Under the pieces are notes generated by a model. It did no database searches and was not told where the DNA came from. It worked only from the letters and a program-made list of their open reading frames with translations. Shown in pieces: positions 1-11,305 of a stretch of DNA of 64,000 bases. Both the position numbers and the translations under genes were made by a program. Positions within the stretch are counted from its first letter, which is position 1; every line of letters starts with the position of its first letter. Location of the stretch: assembly GCA_020055645.1 (NCBI GenBank), contig CM034546.1:30628001-30692000 (forward strand). The letters are read 5' to 3'. This DNA comes from Tomocerus qinae (lineage: Eukaryota; Arthropoda; Collembola; Entomobryomorpha; Tomoceridae).

Positions 1-1538
1 CCCTAAAAATATAAACACACATGACGGACTCGTTTCGAAATACCTCGGCTCGTTCTGTGATTATGCTGGAGACAAAAACACAAACGGCGAATTATGGGAC
101 CATGCATTGATGTTAACTGGGCTAGATACATTTAGTGATAAAAGTGGTGACTCCGTTGTTGGTAAATTCCCCATTTTCTAAATTAAACAGATAAATTATC
201 ACAATAAGTTATTTATTATGATAATTCAATTAAAGTCAGTTATTTTTAATAACTGATTGAAAACAACTTGTGTAATGGAAACCGTATGGATTAAGATCAT
301 TTAATTAATATTGCCCTCTATATTTATGTCAGATTTTGTTTATGTGGTTACTATTTTGTGTTTTAACACATTAAAAATCGAATGAAATGGTAAAAAATGT
401 TGATTTTTCAAAATTATTCGTCTTTTTTAAAAGGCATTTTGTAAGGTGTTTGTTTTGTATTAAAGGTTTAGCATATTTCGGGACGATGTGCCTTAACTAC
501 TTGAGCTGTTCTATAAGTGAAGGACAGGATTTTGAATCAGTGTTTACAGTAGCCCATGAGATCGGACACAGCTTGGGAATAGATCACGATGGTTATGGAC
601 CTAGTGAAGCGTGTGATCCAGAACTGTACCTAATGTCTCCAACTACTGGTACCTTTAAAATTTATACCTGCATAATTATTACTGCAAGAAAATTAAAAGA
701 AAAATAATCTTATTTAATAATAAATCTCAATAATTAATAATAAATTCGGCATCTAACATTTTAGGAATTGGTAAAGTAACGTGGTCAAAATGTTCCACTT
801 CCAATATTAAAGAATTTATAAAATATGGAAGCTCTAGAGAGGAGAAGAAAGACCCAAAAAATAAACCATTATGTTTGACTAAAAATTCTCCGAGGACAAG
901 CAAAGCTGTAAAATTTAGTGATGGAAGACTGCCAGGTCAAATTTATAAAACAAGTGATCAGTGCAGATTGCAATGCGGAGGAAGTTGCAAACCTTACAAG
1001 GATAATTATTATCCATATAATGTAAAGTGTAAATTCACAACTAATCAATTAAAAATTTAATATATTTGTAGTTTAGTATGTATGCATTTGTGTAAATCCC
1101 CAAAAGTCATGAAAATCAAATTTTGCGTTAATACTTACAATAATTAAAGAATCCACGTTTCTAGCAAATTTTAATAGATTAAAGTTATAATTTGGTGGTT
1201 TTTCTGATTTTGAACTCCAATACTGTCAATAATTTCATTATAAAATCTAACTCTGAAAAACGGTTGAATTTATTTGTATTGACTTGTACACAGGATGTTT
1301 GCAAAATGCTTTACTGTGAAGAAACTAGCAAAAGTAAAGGAAGTGACGTGAAAGAAGCACATCCTGCTTTAGAAGGAACAAAGTGTGGAAACACCAAAGG
1401 CAAAGTAATATTCACTATACATTTTTTGATAATTTGTTATAACTTACAATAAATATTTTGTGTATTATACGGAAATGATATTTATTATACTTTCAGCATT
1501 GTCGTGGAGCAAAGTGTGTTGCTGTCGGTAAACAATAA
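1..1538 (+). CDS. ADAMTS-like zinc metalloprotease, copy A (5' partial)
   Basis: This is the 3' half of a reprolysin-type (M12B) metalloprotease whose 5' exons lie before the window. Exons read as <1-161, 466-648, 765-1021, 1294-1404 and 1497-1538 (stop TAA), all with GT/AG borders and phases identical to copies B and C. The second exon carries the zinc site HEIGHSLGIDHDG, with three His ligands and the catalytic Glu, followed by the Met-turn YLMS. The third and fourth exons carry a cysteine-rich ADAMTS-type disintegrin-like module, including LPGQIYKTSDQCRLQCG and HPALEGTKCG. No thrombospondin repeat follows; the protein ends CVAVGKQ. Family knowledge predicts a secreted endopeptidase with extracellular protein substrates. 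Exons and introns are closest to copy B, with homologous exons about 6.33 kb apart, so A and B are the younger pair. The copy looks functional as far as visible. Confidence 0.88.
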
Positions 1539-2806
1539 GTTAACAATCAAATTATATTCAGATAAAATTGTTCAATTCTATACTACTTCATTACAGCATA
1601 GTCCACAGCCCTACATGTTGAAAAAAATTATAAATAATTATTATTTGATTTGATTTACTATTTGCATTAGACGTTAAGTATATTCCCTATATCTATACTG
1701 TAAAAACTGTACGTCAAATTGCACTAAAGTCATCTTCACAGTGTCATTATTTTTATAAAATTGAATATTAGCAAATGTAAAAATGACATCAAAATAATTG
1801 TACAAGTTGATTTTAAAGTGATATATTAATGATTTTAAAATGTAGACATAATTGATAATAATTGATTAAGGTAATAATAAACAATACTATAATTATTTTA
1901 GAAGGTTGAAAACAGAGTATTATAGGGAGGTAAAGGGCACTTCATTATCCATTTCATTGGTATATAATTCTATTTAGTTTATTTCCATATAATTACTTTA
2001 AATTTTGTAATTCGCATGTAGAACTTTTAATTGGTAAATTCTGTAGGTAGTTACAAAATATTAATTGATTGATAAACAAGGCACTAAGATTTTCAACAAA
2101 TAATTAGTAACATTGGTGTAAAGCAATACTTAGAACTTCTTTTCATTTCATCTGCTTTCCATCAGCAACGAACAAAAATTGAAACTTATAAATTACTACG
2201 TTCACAGATAGTTATAAATATACAAAGGTAAGGTAATACACGCGATGGATGGCTACCATATAGGTATGTGTAAATAACTAGGTACATCTTTTTACAAACC
2301 TTTATAACGTTAGCACTTAGCAGTCACTGCATATTCATGATTACGTGTCACAAATAAAAGTATTTATTGTAAAATAACTTAAAATCATTTACCAATCATA
2401 CTCAAAACTCAAGATCTTCCATTTATCTCGATTTACCTGAAATCGAGATATGTTCACTTAGCATTTCTGTAAATATGTCTCTAAATAAGCCTTTCTGTTA
2501 CTTTCAGTCAATATGTTGTAGGACACTAGGACACCTTAAGTTTGTAATTCCATCCATAGTAGAAATCAATTGGCAATGGCAGAGACGGATTAAGTGACCT
2601 TAAATGGCTTTTATAAACGCCTTTTTAAAATAAAAACATTATGTTTATTGCTTTAATAACTATAGGTACCACAATACATTGGCAATGCAGACGAAGTACC
2701 ATAATCCTCTAATAAATGCCTATAGCCCCTGGCTTATTCAGACGTAAGGGGTCATTTCCTCGCTATTTTCTGGCACTCAGCTTCCTACTTTGCATTGGTA
2801 ATCTAA

Positions 2807-2957
2807 ATATCGTCGCGCTAACATTACAATGGGACAAGTAATTTCATCAGGAAGTCTGCAATAGAACATCCCTTACTTAATCAGTACGTACGGTATGGCA
2901 CATTGTAGTCTTCTTGCGGGAATGGTTTGTCCCATTGTGGTGTTAGTGCGACGATAT
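2807..2957. mobile_element. MITE with terminal inverted repeats and an empty paralogous site
   Basis: Near-identical inverted ends of about 30 bp (TCGTCGCGCTAACATTACAA on the left; the right end reads TCGTCGCACTAACACCACAA in reverse complement) bracket a core of about 80 bp. Both sides are flanked by ATAT. The paralogous spacer around 9160-9180 reads straight through as ctaaatatgctgg and so is an empty site. The flanks allow a TA duplication (Tc1/mariner-like) or a longer ATAT one; they cannot be told apart because ATAT is self-symmetric. There is no coding capacity. A diverged relative lies at 60047-60198. Confidence 0.85.
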
Positions 2958-3520
2958 GCTGGTTTTTAAATATCGCGGTATAATCTAGTATGCTATACCT
3001 GTGGTTTATTGGAGACCCGGCTTTCTTTTGAGGCCGACTTTTATTAGAGGATTTACGGTGTATAAAGCTTAATCATTCTAGTTTTGCTTTAGTATCATTA
3101 CTCGATTTGAGGTTCATCTTTACTAATGATTGTGTTCTTTGCTTTAAGAGATTAAAGCAATAAATTTCTTTCAAACCATGCATATTTATTTCTATGTCCT
3201 GGTAATGGAATAATTCATTGAAATTTACAAGGCGCGATAACATTAACAAATGTTACAAATACTATTAACATAAAGCAGGCAGGTGAGCAGTGAGCAAAAT
3301 ATGTGTGTATGTTTTGGTCAGGAAAAGGAGAAATTTATGCTATCATTTATTCCTTGAAAATATTATATTATGCATAATGAAAAATAATTGCAAACGGTAC
3401 TACATATACATGTTCGCGTGTAGATTTTTACGTAAATCGCAAATTCTAAGTAATTGATCACGAGTAGTTTCATTGATCGTCATGCTCTTAGCGTAAGGAA
3501 CAAATACAATACAAAATCGT

Positions 3521-3927
3521 TCTGTTCTGTTATAAGAGGTGGACGACATACTATAGATAAGATATGCAGTCCAGGGCGCAGGCCGCATAAACGGGCCTAT
3601 TGCCAACTCCGCGGTGCAGGTTACTGTAGGGTTAACCATTTCGACTAGCCATGATATAGAACCTTAGCATCGAATAAAAGATTAACTTGGACAGAGTATT
3701 AGTCGGTATCACGCAGTAACCCATGTTCAGGTTTCTTACCATCGCGTGTCGCGGGCAAAATTCCACCTGATTTACAGGTGTCTCATCCTCTAAGCCACAA
3801 TGTGGACAAAGAACAGACCCCACCCGTTGATGTCCTTCACATGCTCTGAAACGTAACAATGACCTGTGACTGTGACCATATATGTACGAAAGCCCGCAAA
3901 CACTCTCTTTTCAGACTATAGTGATCA
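3521..3927 (-). mobile_element. decayed non-LTR retrotransposon fragment (RT C-terminal zinc region)
   Basis: On the minus strand, 3632-3859 encodes a peptide containing CPHCGLEDETPVNQVEFCPR. This resembles the C-terminal cysteine motif found after the reverse transcriptase of R1/LOA/Jockey-type elements (CxxC...H....C), with the usual His position lost. The block is less AT-rich than its surroundings and starts and stops exactly where the duplicated spacer of copy B differs, so it is a local insertion or replacement. No reverse transcriptase core, poly(A) tail or target duplication is visible. It is a dead fragment; the family assignment rests on one motif. Confidence 0.5.
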
Positions 3928-4312
3928 TAGTCGTCAATACAAATACATCTGCATTTACATCAACATCAACCAGTCGTTTTTATGCGAATAGTGCAGTCAA
4001 CATTGCATGCCTATAAATTGCTTGTGTATATTATTTAGCATATTATAAAGTGCTATATTAATGATGATACCTTTTCAGTTTGAACTATTTGCATATACCA
4101 TTTATGCAATGAATCACAGTTAATAAATTTCCGCTTTAACTTTCATGTCTAGTTATAAACTTGTGTTCTATAGCTAATTGGGTCTGTTATTATTGTAGTC
4201 AAAACTAACTGCAATATCAAAACATGCAACTCAAAATTTATAATGTATGACGTCTTTAACTTCAATGGCATCGCAATAGGGCCCATATACTGGTAGGGAG
4301 TGCGCTTTAGCA

Positions 4313-7300
4313 ATGGATAGAATGCCAAAGTGGCATGATTGTGTACTTAGAATATCATTAATTTTATTTTCAATTTTATGCACTTTATTTATTGTGGATT
4401 CTGCTAAAATTCAGGTAAATACTATATTTTATCTTAAGTCTTAATTTGTGCTTATAATTATTAAGATTTATTAAAGTACTTCCCACCTCGAAGGGTAACC
4501 ATCAGTTAATTTCATTCTGTCAGTTTAGATATTGTTGATAAATATTTTCTTGTCAATCCTACAGTACGAATGAAGTTCAGTGAAGCCATATATTATATGA
4601 GTGCTTTGCAATATAATACTAGCAATAATATATTAATTTGTGTTTCAACTTACTTAGAAAAATGATGCCGTGTCAAAGTTTGAATCTGGACCAACGATTT
4701 CATCGGCTGTGCAAAACCACAATAAAAATATGGATACAGAATACGGTAAATAACTACGTTTTTATAACTAAGATAAATGCATAGAGATGATGAACTAGGT
4801 AGATGTACAAACAACAGTTTCGATAAATCGCTTTTTTTGTTAGCATTTCGAAATTAAAATATTCAAGTTTGCTGGATAAACAAAATGATATTGTTTATTT
4901 AGTAAAACACTTTTTAAATTTTGTGACTAAAATAAAATCTCATTGAAAACATTTTTTATTAAATCAAAATAATAACTTTAGGTATTAAACACATTTCCGT
5001 CATCTTTGTCTTTTTGGTAGTGAATAGATAACACAGATCAAGATCAAGTGCAACATAGTTTATTTGCATAATCATGAAAACTAAAAAAGTTACAATACTC
5101 AATTGTGTTTTAGGGTTTGGGGAACTGGCAATCATAAAATTATTGACGACTGTCAGGAGGAGAAGAGGTGTCATCAAAAACGATTATCATATTTTGAAAA
5201 TTGATTTGCCTCAGTCAAACAAAAGCTTAAAAGTTCACCTTGTCAATAATGACCATCCTGTTTCACCTGAGTAATCGCGTTTAAAGTATTTTTATTGAAA
5301 CGATATTTTTCAAAAGGAAAATAATATTGTTCTTCATCTACTAATAAAAATAGAGTATTGGTACACGATGGCAATTCCTCAACCAGGATGTCTGCAGATT
5401 CAAATACACATTTGTACTTAGGGACAACAACGATTGAATCCGATGAAATTAGTAGCAATGAAAGCGTTCATGGCAGTGCGGCGATTTCACTGAGCAGCAA
5501 AAATAATGGAAAACGAATTGAATTTGTAACTCCATAAACGCAGTATATCCATTAATAAAGAAATACTAAACCAATTTGTTTTTGGATCAATGGATCTTTA
5601 GAGTGGATTACTAATCCTTGGAGCAGATCATTTTGTGCTTCAGCCTACTAAAGAAAAGTCAATCAAAAATTATACAATTCAAATATCACCACATATGGTT
5701 TTCCGAAGGACAAAAAACAATACAACTAGACAACATGATGGTAAAGCATTAATATTTTAATTCAGCAAATAGGTAATACCTTTATTCATTAGCAATATTT
5801 ACAATTGAAATATTCTCAGTGTTGCGCGTACCAAAGGATGATTTAATAAAAGCCGTTGAAGAAATGAGAAACAGATTTGAAAATGATGAGTCGGAAAACG
5901 CTACTTTAAATGAAATTTCAGAAGAGACAGAAGACGATTTCCGAGATAAGGATTTTAGTCCTGATCAAAGTCTTTCGTTTGAGTCACAAGTGCCAATGGC
6001 CGTAGCATCCGGGAACAAGAAAAACAAAAAGAAGGCAAGCAGTAGCAATAAAATGATAATTGAAATTGCTGTTTTCACTGACGCTGCTTTGTTCAGGAAA
6101 ATGAAAATGAAAACCTCAAAAGAGACAGTTGAAAGAGTAAAGAATATAGCACTCACCGTTGTAAATAACGTAAGGAAGAATTTTATGGCATAAAATAAGT
6201 CTAAAGTTTTGAATAGAAGATCAATCAGCTGATGTTTTACTTCTAGATGAATCTATTATACAAAGAACCCTCCATGGGCGTTGATATTGGCTTCAGATTG
6301 GTTCTTTTGGAGATAATGAAGAATAACCCTAAAAATATGAGCACACATGACGGACACGCTTCGAAATACCTCTCATCTTTCTGCCAATATGCTGGAGACA
6401 AAAACAAGAAGGGTGAATTATGGGACCATGCATTGATGTTAACTGGGTTAAATACATTTGATGATGACAGTGAATCCGTTGTAGGTAAATTTCCCATTTT
6501 TCAAATTAATAGGGTAAATCATCACAATAAGTTATTTATTATGATAATTCAATTTTAGTCACTTAATATTAATAACTAATTAAAAACAAATTGTGGAATG
6601 GCAACCGTATGGTTTCAAATAATCTAATTAATATAGTTCTTAATATTTATGTCAGATTTTATTTATTTGGTTACTATTTTGGCTTTTAACATATTAAAAA
6701 TTGATTGTGATGCTAAAAACATTATAAGAAAAACATTTTTTCAAATTATTCGCCTTTTTAAAGACATTTTTTATAAGGTTTTTGTTTTGTATTAAAGGTT
6801 TAGCATGGTTCAAGACGATGTGCCTTCAATACTGGAGCTGTTCTATAAGTGAAGGACAGGATTTTGAATCAGTGTTTACAGTAGCCCATGAAATCGGACA
6901 CAGTTTGGGAATGGAACACGATGGTTATGGACCTAGTGTAGAGTGTGATCCAGAACTGTACCTAATGTCTCCAACTACTGGTACCTTTAAAATTTATACC
7001 TGCATAATGATTACTGCTTGAAATTTAAATGAAAAATAATCTTAACTAATAATAAACCTCAATAATAAATAATAAATTCGGCATCTAATATTTTAGGAAT
7101 TGGGAAAGTAACATGGTCAAAATGTTCCACTTCTAATATTAAAGAATTTATTAAAACTGGAGACCCTGAAGTCGGGGAGAAAGATATAAAACGTAAACCA
7201 TTATGTTTGACCAAAAATTCACCGAGGACAAGCAAAGCTGTAAAATTTAGTGATGGAAGATTGCCAGGTCAAATTTATAAAACAAGTGATCAGTGCAGAT

Positions 7301-7876
7301 TGCAATGCGGTGGAAGTTGCAAACCTTACAAGGATAATTATTATCCATATAATGTACGGTGTAAATTCACAACTAATCAATTTAAAATTTAGTATTGGGT
7401 CATTGTTTAAATCCCCAAAAGTCATGGAAATCAATTTTTGCGTTAATGCTTACAGTAAATAAGGAATCCACGTTTCTAGCAAATTTTAACAGGAAACTAA
7501 AATTAATAAGTCTGGAATAAAGTTTTAATGTGATGTTTTTCCTGATTTTGAACTCCAATACTGTCAAAAATTTCATTATAAAATCTAACTCTGAAAAACG
7601 GTTGAATTTTTTTGTATTAATTTGTACACAGGATGTTTGCAAAATGCTTTACTGTGAAGAAACTAGCAAAAGTAAAGGAAGTGACGTGAAAGAAGCACAT
7701 CCTGCTTTAGAAGGAACAAACTGTGGAAATACCAAAGGCAAAGTAATATTAATTATACATTTTTTGATAATTTGTTATAACTTACAATAAATATTTTGTG
7801 TATTATACGGAAATGATATTTATTACACTTTCAGCATTGTCGTGGAGCAAAGTGTGTTGCTGTCGGTAAACAATAA
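4313..7876 (+). CDS. ADAMTS-like secreted zinc metalloprotease, copy B
   Basis: Eleven exons: 4313-4414, 4658-4745, 5114-5270, 5354-5525, 5602-5740, 5820-6169, 6247-6484, 6798-6980, 7097-7353, 7632-7742, 7835-7876; 612 residues, in frame throughout. Residues 1-31 form a hydrophobic signal peptide ending FIVDSA. Exons 2-6 encode an M12B-type propeptide (motif SGLLILGADHFVLQP) and an acidic then lysine-rich linker. The catalytic domain starts near residue 297 (KMIIEIAVFTDAALF). Zinc ligands are His446, His450 and His456, with Glu447 catalytic and Met472 the Met-turn. A short disintegrin-like/cysteine-rich module (about 477-612) ends the protein, so it lacks the thrombospondin repeats and spacer of classical ADAMTS. 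The start was chosen because it precedes the signal peptide and is conserved in copy C. The likely role is a secreted protease activated by removal of the propeptide. Confidence 0.9.
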
Positions 7877-9221
7877 GTTAACAATCAAATTATATTCAGA
7901 TAAAATTGTTCAATTCTATACTACCTCATCAAGCATAGTCCATAGCTCTACATGTTGGGAAAAATTGTTTATAATTATTATTTGAGTTATTTGCATAAGA
8001 CGTTACTATATTCCCTATATCTATACTGTAAAAACTGTAGGTACGTCAAATTGCACTAAAGTCATTTTCACAATGTCATTATTATTTTTATAAAATTGAA
8101 TATTGGGAAATGTAAAAATGACATCAAAATAATTGTACAAGTTGATTTTAAAGTGATATAGTAATGATGTTAAAATATTGACAAAATTGACATAATTGAT
8201 AATAATTGATTAAGATAATAATAAACAATACTATAATTATTTTAGAAGGTTGAAAATAGAGTGTTATGTGGAGGTAAAGGGCACTTAATATCCATTTCAT
8301 TGGTATTTAATTCTATTTAGTTTATTTCCATATAGTTACTTTAAATTTTGTAATTTACTTGTAGAACTTTTAATTTATAAATTCTGTAGGTAGTTACAAA
8401 ATATTAATTCATTGATAAACAAGCCACTAAGATTTTAAACAGATAATTAGTAACATTTGTCATTGGTATAAAGCAATACTTAGAACTTCTTTTCATTTCA
8501 TCTGCTTTCCATCAGCAAAGAACAAAAATTAGAACTTATAAATTACTACGTTCACGGATAGTTATAAATATACAAAGGTAATACACGAGATGGATGGCTA
8601 CCATATAGGTATGTGTAAATAACTAGGTACATCTTTTTAAAAAGCTTTATAACGTTAGCAGTCACTGCATATTCTCGGTTACGTGTCACAAATAAAAGTA
8701 TTTATGGAAAAATAAATAAAAATCATTTACCAATCATACTCAAAACTCACGATCCTCCGTTCATCTCGATTTACCTGAAATCGTGATATGTTCACTTAGC
8801 ATTTCTGTAAATATGTCTGTAAATATAAGCCTTTCTCTTACTTTCAGTTAAATATGTTATAATGACACCTTAAGTATGTAATTCTATAATAGAAATCAAT
8901 TACTTGGTGGCAATGGCAATGGCAGAGACGGATTAAGTGGCCTTAAATGGCTTTTATAAACGCCTTTTTAAAATAAAAACATTATGTTTATTGCTTTATT
9001 AACTATAGGTACCACAATACATTGGCAATGTAGACGAAGTACCGTAAATCCTCTAATAAATTCCCATGGCCGCTGGCTATTCTGGCGCAAGAGGTCATTT
9101 CTCGGCGTTTACTGCAGACTCGGCATATTTTCTGGCACTCAGCTTCCTATTTTGCATTGGTAACCTAAATATGCTGGTTTTTTAATACGACGGTATAATA
9201 TAGTAAGCTGTACCCGGGGTT

Positions 9222-9370
9222 TCCGGTGTTTATTAGAGACCCGGCATTTACTTGAGACCAGGTTTTTATTGGAGATCGGGCGTTTATTAGAATCTCGGCC
9301 AAATAGGATGAGCTTTGAAATTAACCCGGCGTTTATTGGAGACCCTGCGCTTTCTTTTGAGGCCGGCTTT
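9222..9370. repeat. imperfect minisatellite, unit about 18-20 bp
   Basis: About six to seven degenerate copies of a unit like CCGGCGTTTATTGGAGAC lie in a row, with one unrelated interruption near 9300-9325. The paralogous spacer near 3000-3045 holds only about two units, so the array expanded after the spacer duplicated. Confidence 0.7.
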
Positions 9371-10070
9371 TGAAGATTTACTGTATATGAAGATTATAGT
9401 ACCGTTATATTCTTTTAATAATAACTCATTCTAATTTTGCTTTAGTATCATTACTCGATTTGATAGGCATCTTTTTACTAATGATTGTGTTCTGTTCGCT
9501 TTAAAAGATTAAAGCAATAAATTTAATTTCTTTCAAACTATGCATATTTATTTCTATATCCTGGTAACGAAATTATTCATTGAAATTCACAAGACGCGAT
9601 AACATATTACTTAAATGGACATGACATAAGTCTGTCGAAATTAAACCAAATAACCTAACCTTTACAAAATGGACTAGATACATATTAAAAATACTATTAC
9701 CCTAAAAAATGCAGGTGAGCTCTGAGCAAAATATCTGCATTTTTTGGTCAGGAAGAAGAGAAATCTATGCCATTGGCCATTAGTTATTCCTGGAGTATAT
9801 TATATTTTAATTGAAAAATTTTCAAACGGTACCACATGATCGTGCGTAGGTTGTTACGTAAATCGTAACGTACGTAAATTCAAAGTAAATGATTACGAGT
9901 AGTTTCATTGATAGTTATGCCTTTATCGTAAGGAAAAAATACAATACGAAATCGTAGTTATATCTTGTTCCATTCAAATACTCCCTTTTTTAACACAAAT
10001 GTCCTTTTAAAAATAGTGAATGAATTACAGGAGAAAAGTTACAGACATAGTAATGGTCGGGAAAATAGGA

Positions 10071-10650
10071 ATTTGTATGGCACTCAAATGACTTTTGTAT
10101 GGGAGAGCTAAAAATAGATAGTGTGACTTTGTATGGTGGTTTATGATTTTGTATGGCAATATTGAATATGTATGGAAAGAAATTGTAATATATAAATTTT
10201 AATTGTAATATATATTGGTATATAATGTGGAGGATCGTTAAGATAGTACTTTGTGCTAACTCCTGAAATAGTAACATATTTCGAAATTCGAACTGGCTGG
10301 GCAACTCTTACTAGCAAATTTCCTTGACCCGGCCATGGTACTTATGTTCACTCAGATGCAATTTCTAACGAAGTAAAGCAAACACAAATGCAGAGGAGAG
10401 GAAATATACAGATTGGAAAAATACTGATAACATGCTAATTTGGAGATAACTTCGGAGCTCAGAGCATTGACTAACTATGGTGAAATATTATGTCGTGTCT
10501 CGGTATACTATGCGTGTTTATATAAAACAATCACCATACATAGCAATTATTTCCATACAAATTCATTAGGAAAGTCATAACACACCATACAAAGTCACAC
10601 TAAATGTCAAATATTCCTCCATACAAAAGTCATATATGTGCCATACAAAT
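10071..10650. repeat. long inverted repeat with repeated TTTGTATGG motif
   Basis: Arms at about 10071-10190 and 10533-10650 are imperfect reverse complements. Both carry several copies of TTTGTATGG (or CCATACAAA on the other arm), for example ACTTTGTATGGTG against CACCATACAAAGT. The core is about 340 bp. It is absent from the paralogous spacer, so it is a recent non-autonomous foldback-type insertion. The exact ends and target duplication could not be fixed. Confidence 0.7.
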
Positions 10651-11305
10651 TAATTGGCTAATAGTCTATGTTTTGCAAATCTTTAAAAACACGAATGCTT
10701 CCCTGAACAAAGTGATGAAAGTCATTCATAACTATCTCTACACATTTAATAGATATTAATGCACATGAATTGAATTATATTATACTTGGATGGCTAGTTG
10801 ATCTCATCGTTTGAGGTCATAATTGGTTTCAATCAATTTACCAATTTATTAATAAAATACATTAGGATAATTTTGTAGTGTAGCATTTGCTTTAAAATAG
10901 CTTCCATGTAATACCTTAACTATATAAATGCTTATTACGTAGTCGTCAATACATCTGCATTTGCATCAACATCAACCAGTCAACATTGCATGCCAGTAAG
11001 TTGCTTATTGTGTATATTATTGGCATATTATAAACTTCTATATTAACTAGGATACCTTTTCAGATTGAACTATTTGCGTATATACTAGTATTTATATAAT
11101 GAATCGCATAGTTACTACATTTCCGCTTTAACTTTCATGTCTAGTGATAAACTCGTGTTTTATTGCTAATTGGGTCTACTATAATTGTATCCAAAGCTTA
11201 CTGCAATTTCAAAACATGCGACTCAAAATTTATATGATTACTTCAACTTCAATGTCATCGCAATAGGATCCAGATACTTACTGTTGTAGGGAGTGGGCTT
11301 TAGCA

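Larger units (their letters stand above)
1539..4312. other. spacer between metalloprotease copies A and B
   Basis: No gene is recognised. The sequence is collinear with 7877-11305 downstream of copy B, so it belongs to the tandem duplication unit. The two spacers differ by a small inverted-repeat element present only here (2807-2957) and by a block of unrelated sequence between the same borders: here 3521-3927 holds a retrotransposon remnant, there 9956-10939 holds a foldback repeat. Confidence 0.7.
7877..11305. other. spacer between metalloprotease copies B and C
   Basis: No gene is recognised. It is collinear with the A-B spacer at 1539-4312 apart from a local expansion of an 18-20 bp repeat (9222-9370) and a 984-bp block (9956-10939) that replaces the retrotransposon fragment of the other spacer and contains a long inverted repeat. 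Confidence 0.65.

Noticed and set aside
387..465. Upstream ATG of the open frame covering the catalytic exon of copy A
   Set aside because: Comparison with copies B and C shows that this part is intron; the true exon begins at 466 after attaaag.
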